NCBI GenBank assembly: GCA_031290375.1
Contig: JAITNR010000153.1
Coordinates: 1 to 9,670, forward strand
From: Prevotellaceae bacterium
GTDB lineage: Bacteria > Bacteroidota > Bacteroidia > Bacteroidales > Paludibacteraceae
Length of the DNA: 9,670 nt
Reading direction: 5' to 3'
The notes under the pieces are model-generated. The model ran no database searches, was not told the DNA's origin, and saw only the letters and a program-made list of their open reading frames with translations. Shown piece by piece: positions 1 to 7,152 of the stretch (within the stretch, counting starts at the first letter, position 1; each line of letters opens with the position of its first letter). The position numbers were made by a program, and so were the translations under genes.

Positions 1-16
1 GGGCACTTCTAAAAAT
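1..16 (+). repeat. Possible left terminal inverted repeat of an IS5-family element
   Basis: The window opens with GGGCACTTCTAAAAAT. The reverse complement of this, with changes at two internal positions, recurs at 9421-9435 (ATTTTTAGAAATTCC). A G-rich end followed by an AT-rich stretch is common for insertion-sequence termini, and an IS5-type transposase fragment lies just downstream. No target-site duplication can be examined because the window begins here. The assignment is inference and the match is short. Confidence 0.3.
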
Positions 17-103
17 TAACTTACTGTAAATCAATAAAATATGTATTGCCAAAAATAATCTCGGAAGCAGTGAGATTTTGTCGCAAAAAAATGCTGTTAA
101 TAT

Positions 104-134
104 TTTGATAATTAAACAATTATGTGTATATTTG
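104..134 (+). promoter_or_regulatory. Bacteroidota-type promoter reading rightward
   Basis: TTTG at 104-107, a 19-base spacer, and TATATTTG at 127-134 match the primary sigma-factor consensus of Bacteroidota (TTTG, 19-21 bases, TAnnTTTG) at every defined position. Transcription would start near 141 and run into the foldback element and then the transposase fragment. It probably once served the insertion sequence. No intact gene follows it now. Confidence 0.6.
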
Positions 135-146
135 CAGCATAATTTT

Positions 147-244
147 ATATGATTACCGCATTACGACCTAAAGCAACAAAAGTGTCGTCATTGCGGGCTG
201 ACCCGCAATGACGGGGTATTTGGTTGTTATACGGATAATCATAT
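147..244 (+). repeat. MITE/REP-like foldback element, copy 1
   Basis: The core is a perfect 12-bp inverted repeat, CGTCATTGCGGG (186-197) and CCCGCAATGACG (202-213), around a four-base loop CTGA. The outer ends are a perfect 9-bp inverted repeat, ATATGATTA (147-155) and TAATCATAT (236-244), followed inward by CCG and CGG with one bulged base. The arms between are only partly complementary. Both arms resemble those of the element at 9247-9360, which lies in the opposite orientation, so this is a dispersed family. No T-run follows the stem, so it does not look like an intrinsic terminator. It sits between a promoter and the transposase fragment. Confidence 0.7.
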
Positions 245-268
245 TATTTTAAATGCAAAAAAAAAATA

Positions 269-526
269 ATGATTTTGCAGCATTATTACAATATCAGCGA
301 TGAACAGACTGAATATCAGATAATTGACCGTTTAAGTTTTCGTATTTTTCTGGGTTTGACCAGCGGCGACAAAATACCTGATGCCCGCACAATCTGGCTG
401 TTTAAAAACAAAATGATTGAGAAAAATGTAGAGGAACAGTTGTTTGAGCAGTTTCGTAATGCGTTGAATAACAAAGGATTATATATCAATGAAGGTAAAA
501 TTATAGATGCAACTTTTGCCGATTAA
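269..526 (+). pseudogene. IS5-family transposase fragment, truncated at both ends
   Basis: The 85 codons match my memory of the middle N-terminal part of IS5-type DDE transposases: a DUF772-like segment (LQHYYNISDEQTEYQI, residues 3-18), then DRLSFRIFLGL and PDARTIWLFKNK. The end, GKIIDATFAD, is where the first catalytic Asp (the DAT motif) normally lies. Complete relatives are usually over 300 residues, so about the first 60 residues and the whole rest of the catalytic domain are missing, and a TAA follows immediately. The frame is open back to 239 but has no ATG before 269, and a run of ten A (257-266) precedes it. The fragment starts just after the foldback element. It is certainly not a working transposase, and expression as a short peptide is unlikely. 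Confidence 0.85.
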
Positions 527-528
527 AT

Positions 529-550
529 ATTAAATTACGTTAAATTTAAT
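529..550. repeat. AT-only hairpin after the transposase fragment
   Basis: ATTAAATT (529-536) and AATTTAAT (543-550) form a perfect 8-bp inverted repeat with a six-base loop. It starts directly behind the stop codon of the transposase fragment. It has no G-C pairs, so it would be weak as a terminator. A short GATA microsatellite (about 3.5 units, 564-577) follows. Confidence 0.4.
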
Positions 551-603
551 TTCATAAAATACTGATAGATAGATAGAATTTACAAATAAAGTGAAAAAAA
601 TTA

Positions 604-634
604 TTGTTTTTCTCATTTTATTTATTTAACTTTG
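604..634 (+). promoter_or_regulatory. Candidate rightward promoter ahead of the dispersed repeat
   Basis: TTG at 604-606, a 20-base spacer and TAACTTTG at 627-634 fit the Bacteroidota promoter consensus. The predicted start is near 641. It would transcribe a small hairpin (GGAGT 650-654 with ACTCC 666-670) and then the 109-bp repeat, heading into the 3' end of the convergent lipid-kinase gene. No convincing ORF lies downstream, so a non-coding or decayed transcript is possible. Confidence 0.45.
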
Positions 635-668
635 CACTGATTTTTCGGTGGAGTTTTTGTTTAGGACT

Positions 669-777
669 CCTGACTTCGACGGTCAAAAATCACAAAGCAC
701 TATTACTCAATGACTTACCAAAACAGCGAGCCACTACACTTTTTTTAATTTTCGAGTAATTGATAAGGCACTAAACT
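669..777 (+). repeat. Dispersed 109-bp repeat, copy 1
   Basis: This segment, from CCTGACTTCGACGGTCA to AAGGCACTAAACT, recurs in the same orientation at 9504-9610. The two copies differ by two substitutions (C698 to T9533, A713 to G9548) and by the length of a T-run (seven versus five). It contains a small imperfect dyad (TGAC 671-674 with GTCA 682-685) and a 7-bp inverted repeat with a long loop (ATTACTC 702-708 with GAGTAAT 754-760). I cannot name the family. The T-run difference shifts the open frame, which argues against a conserved protein. Confidence 0.85.
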
Positions 778-787
778 ATAGCACCTC

Positions 788-819
788 AAAAAAAGAATTA
801 ACCTGGATAGTAACAATTC
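788..819 (-). terminator. Weak candidate terminator for the leftward gene block
   Basis: Read on the minus strand, GAATT (819-815) can pair with AATTC (799-795), and seven T follow directly (794-788). The stem is only about five or six pairs and purely AT apart from its base, so stability would be low. It is the only stem with a T-run that I see after the lipid-kinase gene. Confidence 0.25.
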
Positions 820-851
820 GCAATTGTCCGGTAACAATTCACAATTGGTCC
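810..851. repeat. 21-bp tandem duplication overlapping a stop codon
   Basis: Two adjacent 21-base units begin with GTAACAATTC (810-830 and 831-851) and agree at 17 of 21 positions. The first unit contains the perfect dyad ACAATT-CGC-AATTGT (813-827). The stop codon of the lipid-kinase gene (TGA on the minus strand, 839-841) lies within the second unit, so the duplication touches the protein's last codons. Confidence 0.65.
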
Positions 852-1771
852 CTGCCAAAAATTATCTTTTTTGACACTAACACATTCAGACCTTGTTTTA
901 CAATACTTACGTTGATATTTTTGTCGGCATATATTGCGTTTCCGTCCAAGTGCATTACCCCGCCTTTTTCTCTTTCTATTGTTGCTTGAGCGGTGATAAG
1001 TTCTACCGACTTGGAGTTTTTCATCAGTCTTTTCGACATCATTTGTATCATAATTCGCGGGACGTTCAGTGCCGAAAGCGGTTTGATTATTGAGATATTC
1101 ATTTTTCCGTCCTGTACGTCTGCGTTTGGGGCGATGTATGTGTTGTTGCCGTATTGTGAGGCGTTGGCGCAGGTAACAACAAATGCTCTGTCCTCAAAAA
1201 TCGCTTCTGCACAGGTGATTTTGTATTTTTCGGGTTCAAAATGATAGAAAGTGCAGATCATATTTTTTATATACATCACTATTCCTCTCTTTGACTGAGT
1301 CGAAACTTTCTCACTCACTTCGGCGTCAAATCCTGCTCCGCAGGTGCAGAAAAATACTTTGTCGTTAGCTATGCCGTAGTCAATTTTGATAATGTTGTTT
1401 TGGTTGAGAACCGAGATAGATTTGTTGACATTCATTGGAATATGCAGGTCTCTTGCAAGTCCGTTGCCCGAACCGATGGGGATAATGCCGAGTACGGTGT
1501 CTGTGTTTATGAGTGCTTTTGCTACTTCGTTCACTGTTCCGTCTCCTCCTGCGGCGACTACGTAATCGACTTTGTTTTTGACGGCTTCGGCGGCTATCTC
1601 GGTGGCGTGTCCCTTGCGTTCGGTATATAGAATTTGAATGTCAAATATTTCCGTGTTGACGGTTCTATATATCTTTTCAGGGATACTTTTTTTGGATTTG
1701 GTTCCCGCTACGGGATTAATAATCACGGATATTTTTTTTCTTTGAAAATTTGCGTATTCCCTGTTATTCAT
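839..1771 (-). CDS. YegS/DagK-family lipid (diacylglycerol-type) kinase
   Basis: The 310-residue protein has the layout of the YegS/Rv2252/BmrU lipid kinases, which use ATP to phosphorylate diacylglycerol or related lipids at the inner face of the membrane. The N-terminal kinase fold shows INPVAG (18-23), the nucleotide-binding AAGGDGTVNEV (73-83) and IPIGSGNGLARDL (97-109). The C-terminal beta-sandwich domain has CGAGFDAEV (144-152), QYGNNTYIAP (206-215) and HLDG (274-277). Length is normal and nothing essential appears lost. The true substrate, whether diacylglycerol, sphingoid base or phosphatidylglycerol, cannot be read from the sequence. It starts 23 bases after the M20 peptidase gene and has no promoter of its own, so it is probably the last gene of the transcript. 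The first ten residues are not part of the conserved fold, so a later start is conceivable. The stop lies inside a 21-bp tandem repeat. Confidence 0.93.
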   Translation of the reverse strand: MNNREYANFQRKKISVIINPVAGTKSKKSIPEKIYRTVNTEIFDIQILYTERKGHATEIAAEAVKNKVDYVVAAGGDGTVNEVAKALINTDTVLGIIPIGSGNGLARDLHIPMNVNKSISVLNQNNIIKIDYGIANDKVFFCTCGAGFDAEVSEKVSTQSKRGIVMYIKNMICTFYHFEPEKYKITCAEAIFEDRAFVVTCANASQYGNNTYIAPNADVQDGKMNISIIKPLSALNVPRIMIQMMSKRLMKNSKSVELITAQATIEREKGGVMHLDGNAIYADKNINVSIVKQGLNVLVSKKIIFGRDQL

Positions 1772-1794
1772 TATTAATTGTTCATCATTTAAAG

Positions 1795-3147
1795 TTACAG
1801 TTCTTTATAAAATTCAACAATAGCTTCAATTCCTTTGCGGAAAATGTCGAGATTGAAATTTTCGTTTGGAGAGTGGATAGTGTCTGATTCGAGTCCGAAG
1901 CCCATCAGGATTGTTTTTATGCCCAAAACCTTTTCAAATGTGGCAATAATGGGAATGCTGCCGCCGCGTCTTACAGCGAGCGGACGTTTGCTGAAAGCCT
2001 TTTCAAAGCCTTTTTCTGCTGCTTTGTAGGCAAAATGGTCGATAGGGCAGAGATAGCCTTCGCCGCCGTGCATTGGTGTTACTTCTACTCGAATGGCGTT
2101 TGATGCAATTTGCGAAATATAGTTGCAGAAAAGTTGAGAAATTTCCTCGTGCGTCTGATTTGGCACAAGACGACAGGAAACCTTAGCAAATGCCTCTGAC
2201 GGAATTACTGTTTTTGAACCTTCGCCTGTGTATCCGCCCCAAATGCCGCACGTATCAAACGAGGGACGGCAAGAGTTGCGTTCGAGTGTGGAATAGCCTG
2301 TTTCTCCTGCAATTTCCTTAATATCAATTGCTTTTTTGTATTCTTCCAAATCAAAAGGAACCTGAGCAAGCATTTGCCGTTCTTCAGCAGGAATATCAAG
2401 CACTTTGTCATAAAAATGCGGAATGGTAATTTTACCTTCCTTATCAACTATTTGGGCTAAGATTTTGCACAGTTCGTTGATTGGATTAGCTACAGCTCCG
2501 CCAAAGTGTCCGGAATGCAGGTCTCTGTTTGGACCTGTTACCTTGATTTGCCAATAAGCCAGCCCCCTAAGCCCTGTGGTAATGGAGGGAGTATCCTTGC
2601 CAACCATTGAGGTGTCCGAAACTAAAATCACGTCTGCTTTGAGCATTTCCCTGTTTTTTTGGCAAAACTCCTCTAATGACGGCGAGCCGATTTCCTCCTC
2701 ACCTTCGAGGATAAATTTTACGTTGTGATTTAAAGCGTTGGTTTTTAGCAGATATTCAAAAGCCTTTAGTTGCATAAAACTTTGTCCTTTGTCATCGTCC
2801 GCGCCGCGAGCCCAGATGTGATTGTCTTTGACGGTTGGCTCAAAAGGCTCTGTTAGCCAGAGTTCAAGCGGCTCAACGGGCATTACGTCATAATGTCCAT
2901 AAACGAGCACGGTTTTTTGCATCGGATTGACTGATTTTTGTGCAAAAACAATCGGATTTCCTTTGGTCTGCATAATATCGGCACTGTCTGCGCCTGAAGC
3001 CAAAAGCAGTTCCTGCCAGCGTTTTGCGCAGGCATCGATATCGTCCCTGTGTTCTGGCGTGGCACTGATTGACGGGATTTTTATCAGCGAAAACAGTTCG
3101 TCCAAAAATCTGTTTTCATTCTCTTTGATGTAGGTTTTGATGTTCAT
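1795..3147 (-). CDS. M20-family metallopeptidase (dipeptidase)
   Basis: The 450-residue protein is a full-length M20 zinc peptidase of the kind annotated as dipeptidase in Bacteroidota, probably cytosolic because no signal peptide is visible. The two-zinc site can be traced: GHYDVMP (84-90) gives a His ligand (H85) and the supporting Asp (D87), ARGADDDKG (113-121) the bridging Asp, EGEEEIGSP (148-156) the catalytic Glu and next Glu ligand, VSDTS (176-180) an Asp ligand, and DTIHSPNE (422-429) the last His. Residues about 190-310 form the lid/dimerisation insert, with DLHSGHFGG (209-217). The family cleaves dipeptides or removes amino acids from small peptides or acylated amino acids. Exact specificity cannot be told. 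It follows the EnvC-like gene by 34 bases with no recognisable promoter between, which suggests cotranscription. A link to peptidoglycan peptides would be guesswork. Confidence 0.95.
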   Translation of the reverse strand: MNIKTYIKENENRFLDELFSLIKIPSISATPEHRDDIDACAKRWQELLLASGADSADIMQTKGNPIVFAQKSVNPMQKTVLVYGHYDVMPVEPLELWLTEPFEPTVKDNHIWARGADDDKGQSFMQLKAFEYLLKTNALNHNVKFILEGEEEIGSPSLEEFCQKNREMLKADVILVSDTSMVGKDTPSITTGLRGLAYWQIKVTGPNRDLHSGHFGGAVANPINELCKILAQIVDKEGKITIPHFYDKVLDIPAEERQMLAQVPFDLEEYKKAIDIKEIAGETGYSTLERNSCRPSFDTCGIWGGYTGEGSKTVIPSEAFAKVSCRLVPNQTHEEISQLFCNYISQIASNAIRVEVTPMHGGEGYLCPIDHFAYKAAEKGFEKAFSKRPLAVRRGGSIPIIATFEKVLGIKTILMGFGLESDTIHSPNENFNLDIFRKGIEAIVEFYKEL

Positions 3148-3181
3148 AATTATTGATTATCCGGTATTTATTTTCAATTAT

Positions 3182-4471
3182 CTAATTGTTTAGCCATACA
3201 ACAGGGTTTTCATACGTTGCGTTTTGGTTTAGGATATAAAAATTGAGTTCGGTTTTGTTGTTTTTTACGGCAATTTTTCCTATGCTCTGTTTTGCTTTGA
3301 CCTTATCTCCTTTTTTGACGTAAAACAGTGACAACTGGGCATATACAGTAGAATATGTTCCGTGCGTAATCCATATCACGTAACCCGAACCGGGTTCGTA
3401 CATGACTTCAAACACGGTTCCGTCAAAGACAGCCCTTGCGTCTGTGCCTGTGGGGGCAAGGATGTAAATGCCGTTGTTGTCCTCTGTTGCGCTGGTGTTG
3501 GGGTTTGTTTGCCGCCCGAATTGGCGGTAGATTTTGCCACTTTCAACAGGCATCGGCAAATTACCTCTGTTTTTTTCAAAATTGCCTGTAAGTGTCCGGT
3601 CTTCCTGATATTTTTTATATTCGGCATCGGTAACGAGTGATTTTTCTGTTTTGGTAGGCGTGGTGCTTTCGGTTTTGGCAGGCTTGTCTTTTGCCTTTTC
3701 TTTGCGTTTGCGCTCTTCTTCGGCTTTTTTTGCGAGTTCTGCCTTACGCCGATTTTCATCTGCTACTTTTTTTTGAATTAAACTGTTAAGTTGTTTTGTG
3801 CGTTTTTCTTCTTCGGCAATAGTATTTTTCAAATCCTTTTCTTTGCTGCTGTAATTTTTCAAAAGTTGATTTTTTTCTTCCTTTTTTTGAGAAAGTTGTT
3901 GATTTTCCTGTTCTCTCTGTTGCAGCGAGTGTGATTTTTGTATAACGTAAGTATGCAACAGATTTTCTTTTTCCGAAATATTTTGGGTTAATATTTTGAT
4001 TTCTAACGACTGGTTTTTTCTATATTCTGACATTTGTTGCAAGTAACGCATTCTTCGATAGCCCTGAACAAAACTTTTTGACGAAAAAACAAATAAGGAA
4101 GGGGAAAACTGTTTGCGATAAATTTCATTTATTGAGACCATTTTTGCATAATCCTTTTTAAGAATTTCAAGTCGTGCCGTTAGATTTATTTTCTCGGTTT
4201 GCAGGTTTGTGATGTCGCGTGTTAGCCCGTCGAGTTCGCTGTTTATCGAAAAAATCAACTGACTGGTTTGTTCAATGGAGCGAGTGAGCAAATTAATTTC
4301 CTTTTCTGTTCCTTTTTTTGACTGTTTGGTTTGCTCCAACATTTTTTGGGTCAGGGACAGTTTTTCCTGAGCCTTTTTCTTTTGGGCTTCAAGGTCTTTA
4401 ATTGTCTGGGAACTGATTGAACAAATTCCGAAAATTAATATTAAAAATGTAAAAAATATTTTTTTATGCAT
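3182..4471 (-). CDS. EnvC-like murein hydrolase activator with degenerate LytM (M23) domain
   Basis: The 429-residue protein begins with a signal peptide (hydrophobic residues 5-20, cleavage probably near 21). A long coiled coil rich in K, E and Q (about 23-235) follows, then a charged K/E/A linker (about 236-275) and a C-terminal LytM/M23 domain (about 305-429). This order is that of EnvC, which activates cell-wall amidases at division rather than cutting peptidoglycan itself. The LytM zinc ligands are gone: the usual H-x3-D is N332-x3-Y336, the His of Y-A-H-L is Q379, and the last HxH is E408-L-N410. A direct hydrolase role is therefore unlikely, and an amidase-activating role in the periplasm is inferred from family knowledge. 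It lies 43 bases downstream of the DUF4292 lipoprotein gene. A TATGTTTG box in that gap may provide an extra start for transcription. Confidence 0.9.
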   Translation of the reverse strand: MHKKIFFTFLILIFGICSISSQTIKDLEAQKKKAQEKLSLTQKMLEQTKQSKKGTEKEINLLTRSIEQTSQLIFSINSELDGLTRDITNLQTEKINLTARLEILKKDYAKMVSINEIYRKQFSPSLFVFSSKSFVQGYRRMRYLQQMSEYRKNQSLEIKILTQNISEKENLLHTYVIQKSHSLQQREQENQQLSQKKEEKNQLLKNYSSKEKDLKNTIAEEEKRTKQLNSLIQKKVADENRRKAELAKKAEEERKRKEKAKDKPAKTESTTPTKTEKSLVTDAEYKKYQEDRTLTGNFEKNRGNLPMPVESGKIYRQFGRQTNPNTSATEDNNGIYILAPTGTDARAVFDGTVFEVMYEPGSGYVIWITHGTYSTVYAQLSLFYVKKGDKVKAKQSIGKIAVKNNKTELNFYILNQNATYENPVVWLNN

Positions 4472-4503
4472 AATTCAACAGTAATTTATTAAAAATAATC
4501 ATT

Positions 4504-4511
4504 CAAACATA
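4504..4511 (-). promoter_or_regulatory. Possible internal -7 box before the EnvC-like gene
   Basis: On the minus strand this reads TATGTTTG, a full match to TAnnTTTG, lying 32 bases ahead of the EnvC-like start codon. No TTTG occurs at the preferred 19-21 bases upstream; the nearest TTG leaves only about 15. It is thus a partial promoter match that may be chance in AT-rich DNA. Confidence 0.25.
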
Positions 4512-4514
4512 CAA

Positions 4515-5330
4515 TCATAAAGGCAGCAACTTTGTACATTCCTGCCTTGAATAACGTGAAATATCAATCTGATTTATTTCGGTATTTTTGTCGTTGATAA
4601 TCATTTTTTTTATGTTTAACTCAAAGTCTATTTTGAATTTGTCGAAATTGACTTTCAAAATCATTGTTTGAGGAAACTTGACTTTATTGACAATATCGAA
4701 GTTGTTGTACTCAACTCTCACCAAATCAGATGATTTTGTGGTTAAACTTGTGGAAATAACCGAAAAATCAGGTGAAATCTCAAATTGATGAGTCATATTT
4801 TTAATATTCTGTTTTTCGGTCAAAATGTATTTTTCCGCAAATTGGATGATATTGAATCCGCTTATGGTATCCTCGCCCGACAGTGTAAAGAGTTGATTTG
4901 TAAGCAGTGCCTGAAGATTTTTGAACGAAATATCCGTTCTCAGTTCCCTTGACAGATTTTCGTAGGTATTTTCGCAATATTGACGGTTGAATTTGTCAAA
5001 AACGTAAAACCTTTGGGGAGTGAGTTGCAGCCTGAAAATTTCTACCCCCAATATTGGCAAAATCGAAATCACTATATCCTTGTCTTTGATAATCTTAATA
5101 TTAACCCTTACGGAAAAACTTTTGCCATTGTTTGTCAGCAAAGCCTCGCAGTTGGAAATATTTATATTTGAAAATTCCCCCTGAGATTTAATTGTTTGAT
5201 TAACAATATTTTCTACCGTCAGCGATTGCAATGTGGTTGTGCTTGAAGTCTGTTGTTGTGCATTATGTCTTGTTCTACAGCCTGTTAAGCCCAACAATAT
5301 CACTGTAAAAAATAAACAATATTTTTTCAT
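4515..5330 (-). CDS. DUF4292-type (LolB-like) outer-envelope lipoprotein
   Basis: The 271-residue product starts with a lipoprotein signal ending in the lipobox LTGC (15-18), so C18 should be lipidated and the mature protein membrane-anchored in the envelope. A short polar S/T/Q linker (about 19-36) follows. The body matches the DUF4292 pattern as I remember it: an N-terminal strand region with KDKDIVISILPILGVEIFR (82-100), then FYVFDKFNRQYCE (108-120), and a C-terminal segment with KVKFPQTMIL (216-225). As far as I recall this family has a LolA/LolB-like half-barrel that could hold a lipid or acyl chain. No ligand is established. It starts 27 bases after the TPR gene and precedes the EnvC-like gene, and this trio recurs in Bacteroidota by memory, not by a search done here. 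LolB activity is not claimed. Confidence 0.8.
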   Translation of the reverse strand: MKKYCLFFTVILLGLTGCRTRHNAQQQTSSTTTLQSLTVENIVNQTIKSQGEFSNINISNCEALLTNNGKSFSVRVNIKIIKDKDIVISILPILGVEIFRLQLTPQRFYVFDKFNRQYCENTYENLSRELRTDISFKNLQALLTNQLFTLSGEDTISGFNIIQFAEKYILTEKQNIKNMTHQFEISPDFSVISTSLTTKSSDLVRVEYNNFDIVNKVKFPQTMILKVNFDKFKIDFELNIKKMIINDKNTEINQIDISRYSRQECTKLLPL

Positions 5331-5357
5331 CTGTATGTGTATTAGTTTGATTTTCTG

Positions 5358-7103
5358 CTATTCACAACTCAATTTGTTGGAATAATAGTTTTTTTCTTCG
5401 ATTTTTTTGTTTAAAATATCCGTATCCTTGCCTTTAACTTTTGCGTTTTTCCACTGTTCTACAGCTTTTTCTGTTTCGTTCAAAAGGAAAAGGATGTCGC
5501 CGTAGTGGTCAAAAAGTTCGGCACTTTCATCATAACTCAAAGCCTGTTCGATATAGAATTTTGCCAGACGATAATCTTTTTGTTTGAACAAAATCCATGC
5601 GTAAGTATCTAAATATGTGGCGTTTTGCGGCTCTGCTCGAATGGTTTTGCTACTCATGTTTTCCGCCTTGTTCAAAGTCAGTTCGCATTCGGAGAGAAAA
5701 TAGGCGTAATTGTTCAATGTCAGAAAGTTAGATGGATTGTATTCGAGTGATTTTTCATAACACTCAAAGGCTTCGGGATATTTTTTCTGTTGCCAAAGAT
5801 AATCGGCTTTTATACTGATAATAATTGACTTAAAGTTATTTTCGGCTTCATCAAGACTTTTCACATAATTGTCAATTAAAATCATAGCAGAGTCGCCTTT
5901 TTCAAGTTGCATCAATCCGAATACCTTGTAATAAGCCCAAAGTGTGCTTTTAGGGAAAATTTTTTCGGCTTCGTCTGCAATTTTGACTAACTTCTCCGTA
6001 CTGTCGTTACTTATTTGAATTTCAGCAATAATCTTCCAATTATTTTCGTTATCCGGGTTGAGCAAAATTGCTGTCTGTAAATTGTCTTCTGCTTTTTTAA
6101 TCTCCTTTAAACCAAGTTGATAGACAGCATAAAAGGAATAAATTGTACTTTCATTGGGATGATTTTCTATCAGAAGAGTAAAAAAATCGTTTGCCTCTTT
6201 GTGTTTGTCGTTATTTTCGAGTTTGTCGATATATCGGGCAAAAGTTTGAAGTTGCTCCGAAATGTCAATTGTTTTGTCGGTCAGTACACGATGCAGACAC
6301 TCTTGTGCTTTTTGCTCATCACCTGTATTGTTATAATAATCAAAGAATTGAATAAGAACATAACCGTTGTTTGGATATTTTTGTAAAATCCTGTTAAAAG
6401 TGGCTAATCCATTCAAAGTGTCGCCTATTGAGAAGTAATATTGCCCCAGAAGTGTCTGATAACTGATTTGGAGAGGCGATTTGCTGATAAGTTTATTAAT
6501 TTCCGCGATAGCCTTTTTGTGCTGATGTTGCAGGTTGTAGAACTCCACTTTCATCATCGTGATTTCTTCTGAGACGCCATTCTGGGTTTCAATTTTGTTT
6601 AACGTAGATAAATACTTCTTATTCAGTTTTTTAAAGTTGTACAGGTCAAGCAGATTGTACAGGTATTCCACTTTGCCGCTATTCTCCTTTGAAAGCCTTT
6701 CCAGAATTTTAATTGCCTGATTATAATCCTCATATTGAATATGATACGCTGCCAAAATTTCTCTGTAATATGGATTATACTTGTCATAAACCACAGCCTT
6801 TTTAAGAGCAGCAAACGCATCCGGGTACTGACTTGTAAATTGGTACATCTTCGACAGCCCGAACCACGCCGCTGCATTGGTGGAGTCTATCAAGAGACAT
6901 TCCAGATATTCATTTTTTGCCTTGTTGAATTCATGATGGATTTTAAGATTTTCAGCCTGATAAAAATGATAGTCAAATCTTTGGCTGTCAGTGCTGTCTG
7001 TCAACTGTTCGCTTGCAATCCTGAGTTGAAGGAGAGAGTCATTTTGTGCTTTCAAGCCCGAAAAAACAAAAATAAGAGGAATGATTTTTAATAATTTATA
7101 CAT
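5358..7103 (-). CDS. Secreted tetratricopeptide-repeat protein
   Basis: This is a 581-residue protein with a signal peptide (MYKLLKIIPLIFVFSGLKA, likely cleavage after A19). Nearly all the rest is helical TPR repeats. Clear units lie around 45-77 (YHFYQAENLKIHHEFNKAKN), 78-111, 112-144, 213-245, 320-353, 430-461, 495-526 and 529-555; the middle is more diverged. The C-terminal units with LNNYAYFLSE, TYLDTYAWILFKQKD and DHYGDILFLLNETEKA (464-546) are of the type best conserved in Bacteroidota periplasmic TPR proteins. TPR proteins act as scaffolds, so the likely role is binding a partner in the periplasm, perhaps products of the two downstream genes. No enzymatic domain is visible and the partner is unknown. 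It starts 49 bases after dut. ATG at 7101-7103 is supported by the signal peptide. Confidence 0.88.
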   Translation of the reverse strand: MYKLLKIIPLIFVFSGLKAQNDSLLQLRIASEQLTDSTDSQRFDYHFYQAENLKIHHEFNKAKNEYLECLLIDSTNAAAWFGLSKMYQFTSQYPDAFAALKKAVVYDKYNPYYREILAAYHIQYEDYNQAIKILERLSKENSGKVEYLYNLLDLYNFKKLNKKYLSTLNKIETQNGVSEEITMMKVEFYNLQHQHKKAIAEINKLISKSPLQISYQTLLGQYYFSIGDTLNGLATFNRILQKYPNNGYVLIQFFDYYNNTGDEQKAQECLHRVLTDKTIDISEQLQTFARYIDKLENNDKHKEANDFFTLLIENHPNESTIYSFYAVYQLGLKEIKKAEDNLQTAILLNPDNENNWKIIAEIQISNDSTEKLVKIADEAEKIFPKSTLWAYYKVFGLMQLEKGDSAMILIDNYVKSLDEAENNFKSIIISIKADYLWQQKKYPEAFECYEKSLEYNPSNFLTLNNYAYFLSECELTLNKAENMSSKTIRAEPQNATYLDTYAWILFKQKDYRLAKFYIEQALSYDESAELFDHYGDILFLLNETEKAVEQWKNAKVKGKDTDILNKKIEEKNYYSNKLSCE

Positions 7104-7152
7104 TAATTTGGTTATGAGTTATAGAATTAATAAACTTTGGCTTTACAACCTT

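Noticed and set aside
186..213. Core palindrome of the left foldback as an intrinsic terminator
   Set aside because: The stem is strong, but neither side has a T-run at the right place, and the match with the second copy shows it belongs to a repeat family.
253..303. Short ORF from ATG 253 across the A10 run, in another frame than the transposase fragment
   Set aside because: It ends after 16 codons and has no family resemblance. It could be joined to the transposase frame only by slippage in the A-run, for which there is no evidence.
710..748. 12-codon ORF starting with ATG inside dispersed-repeat copy 1 (15 codons in copy 2)
   Set aside because: It is very short, differs in length between copies because of the T-run, and has no ribosome-binding or family support.
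3376..3759. 127-codon minus-strand ORF within the EnvC-like gene
   Set aside because: It lies in another frame over the K/E-rich linker, has biased composition and no family features. It is a shadow of the real gene.
6735..7091. 118-codon plus-strand ORF opposite the TPR gene
   Set aside because: It is antisense to a well-supported gene with signal peptide and repeats, and has no recognisable domain.
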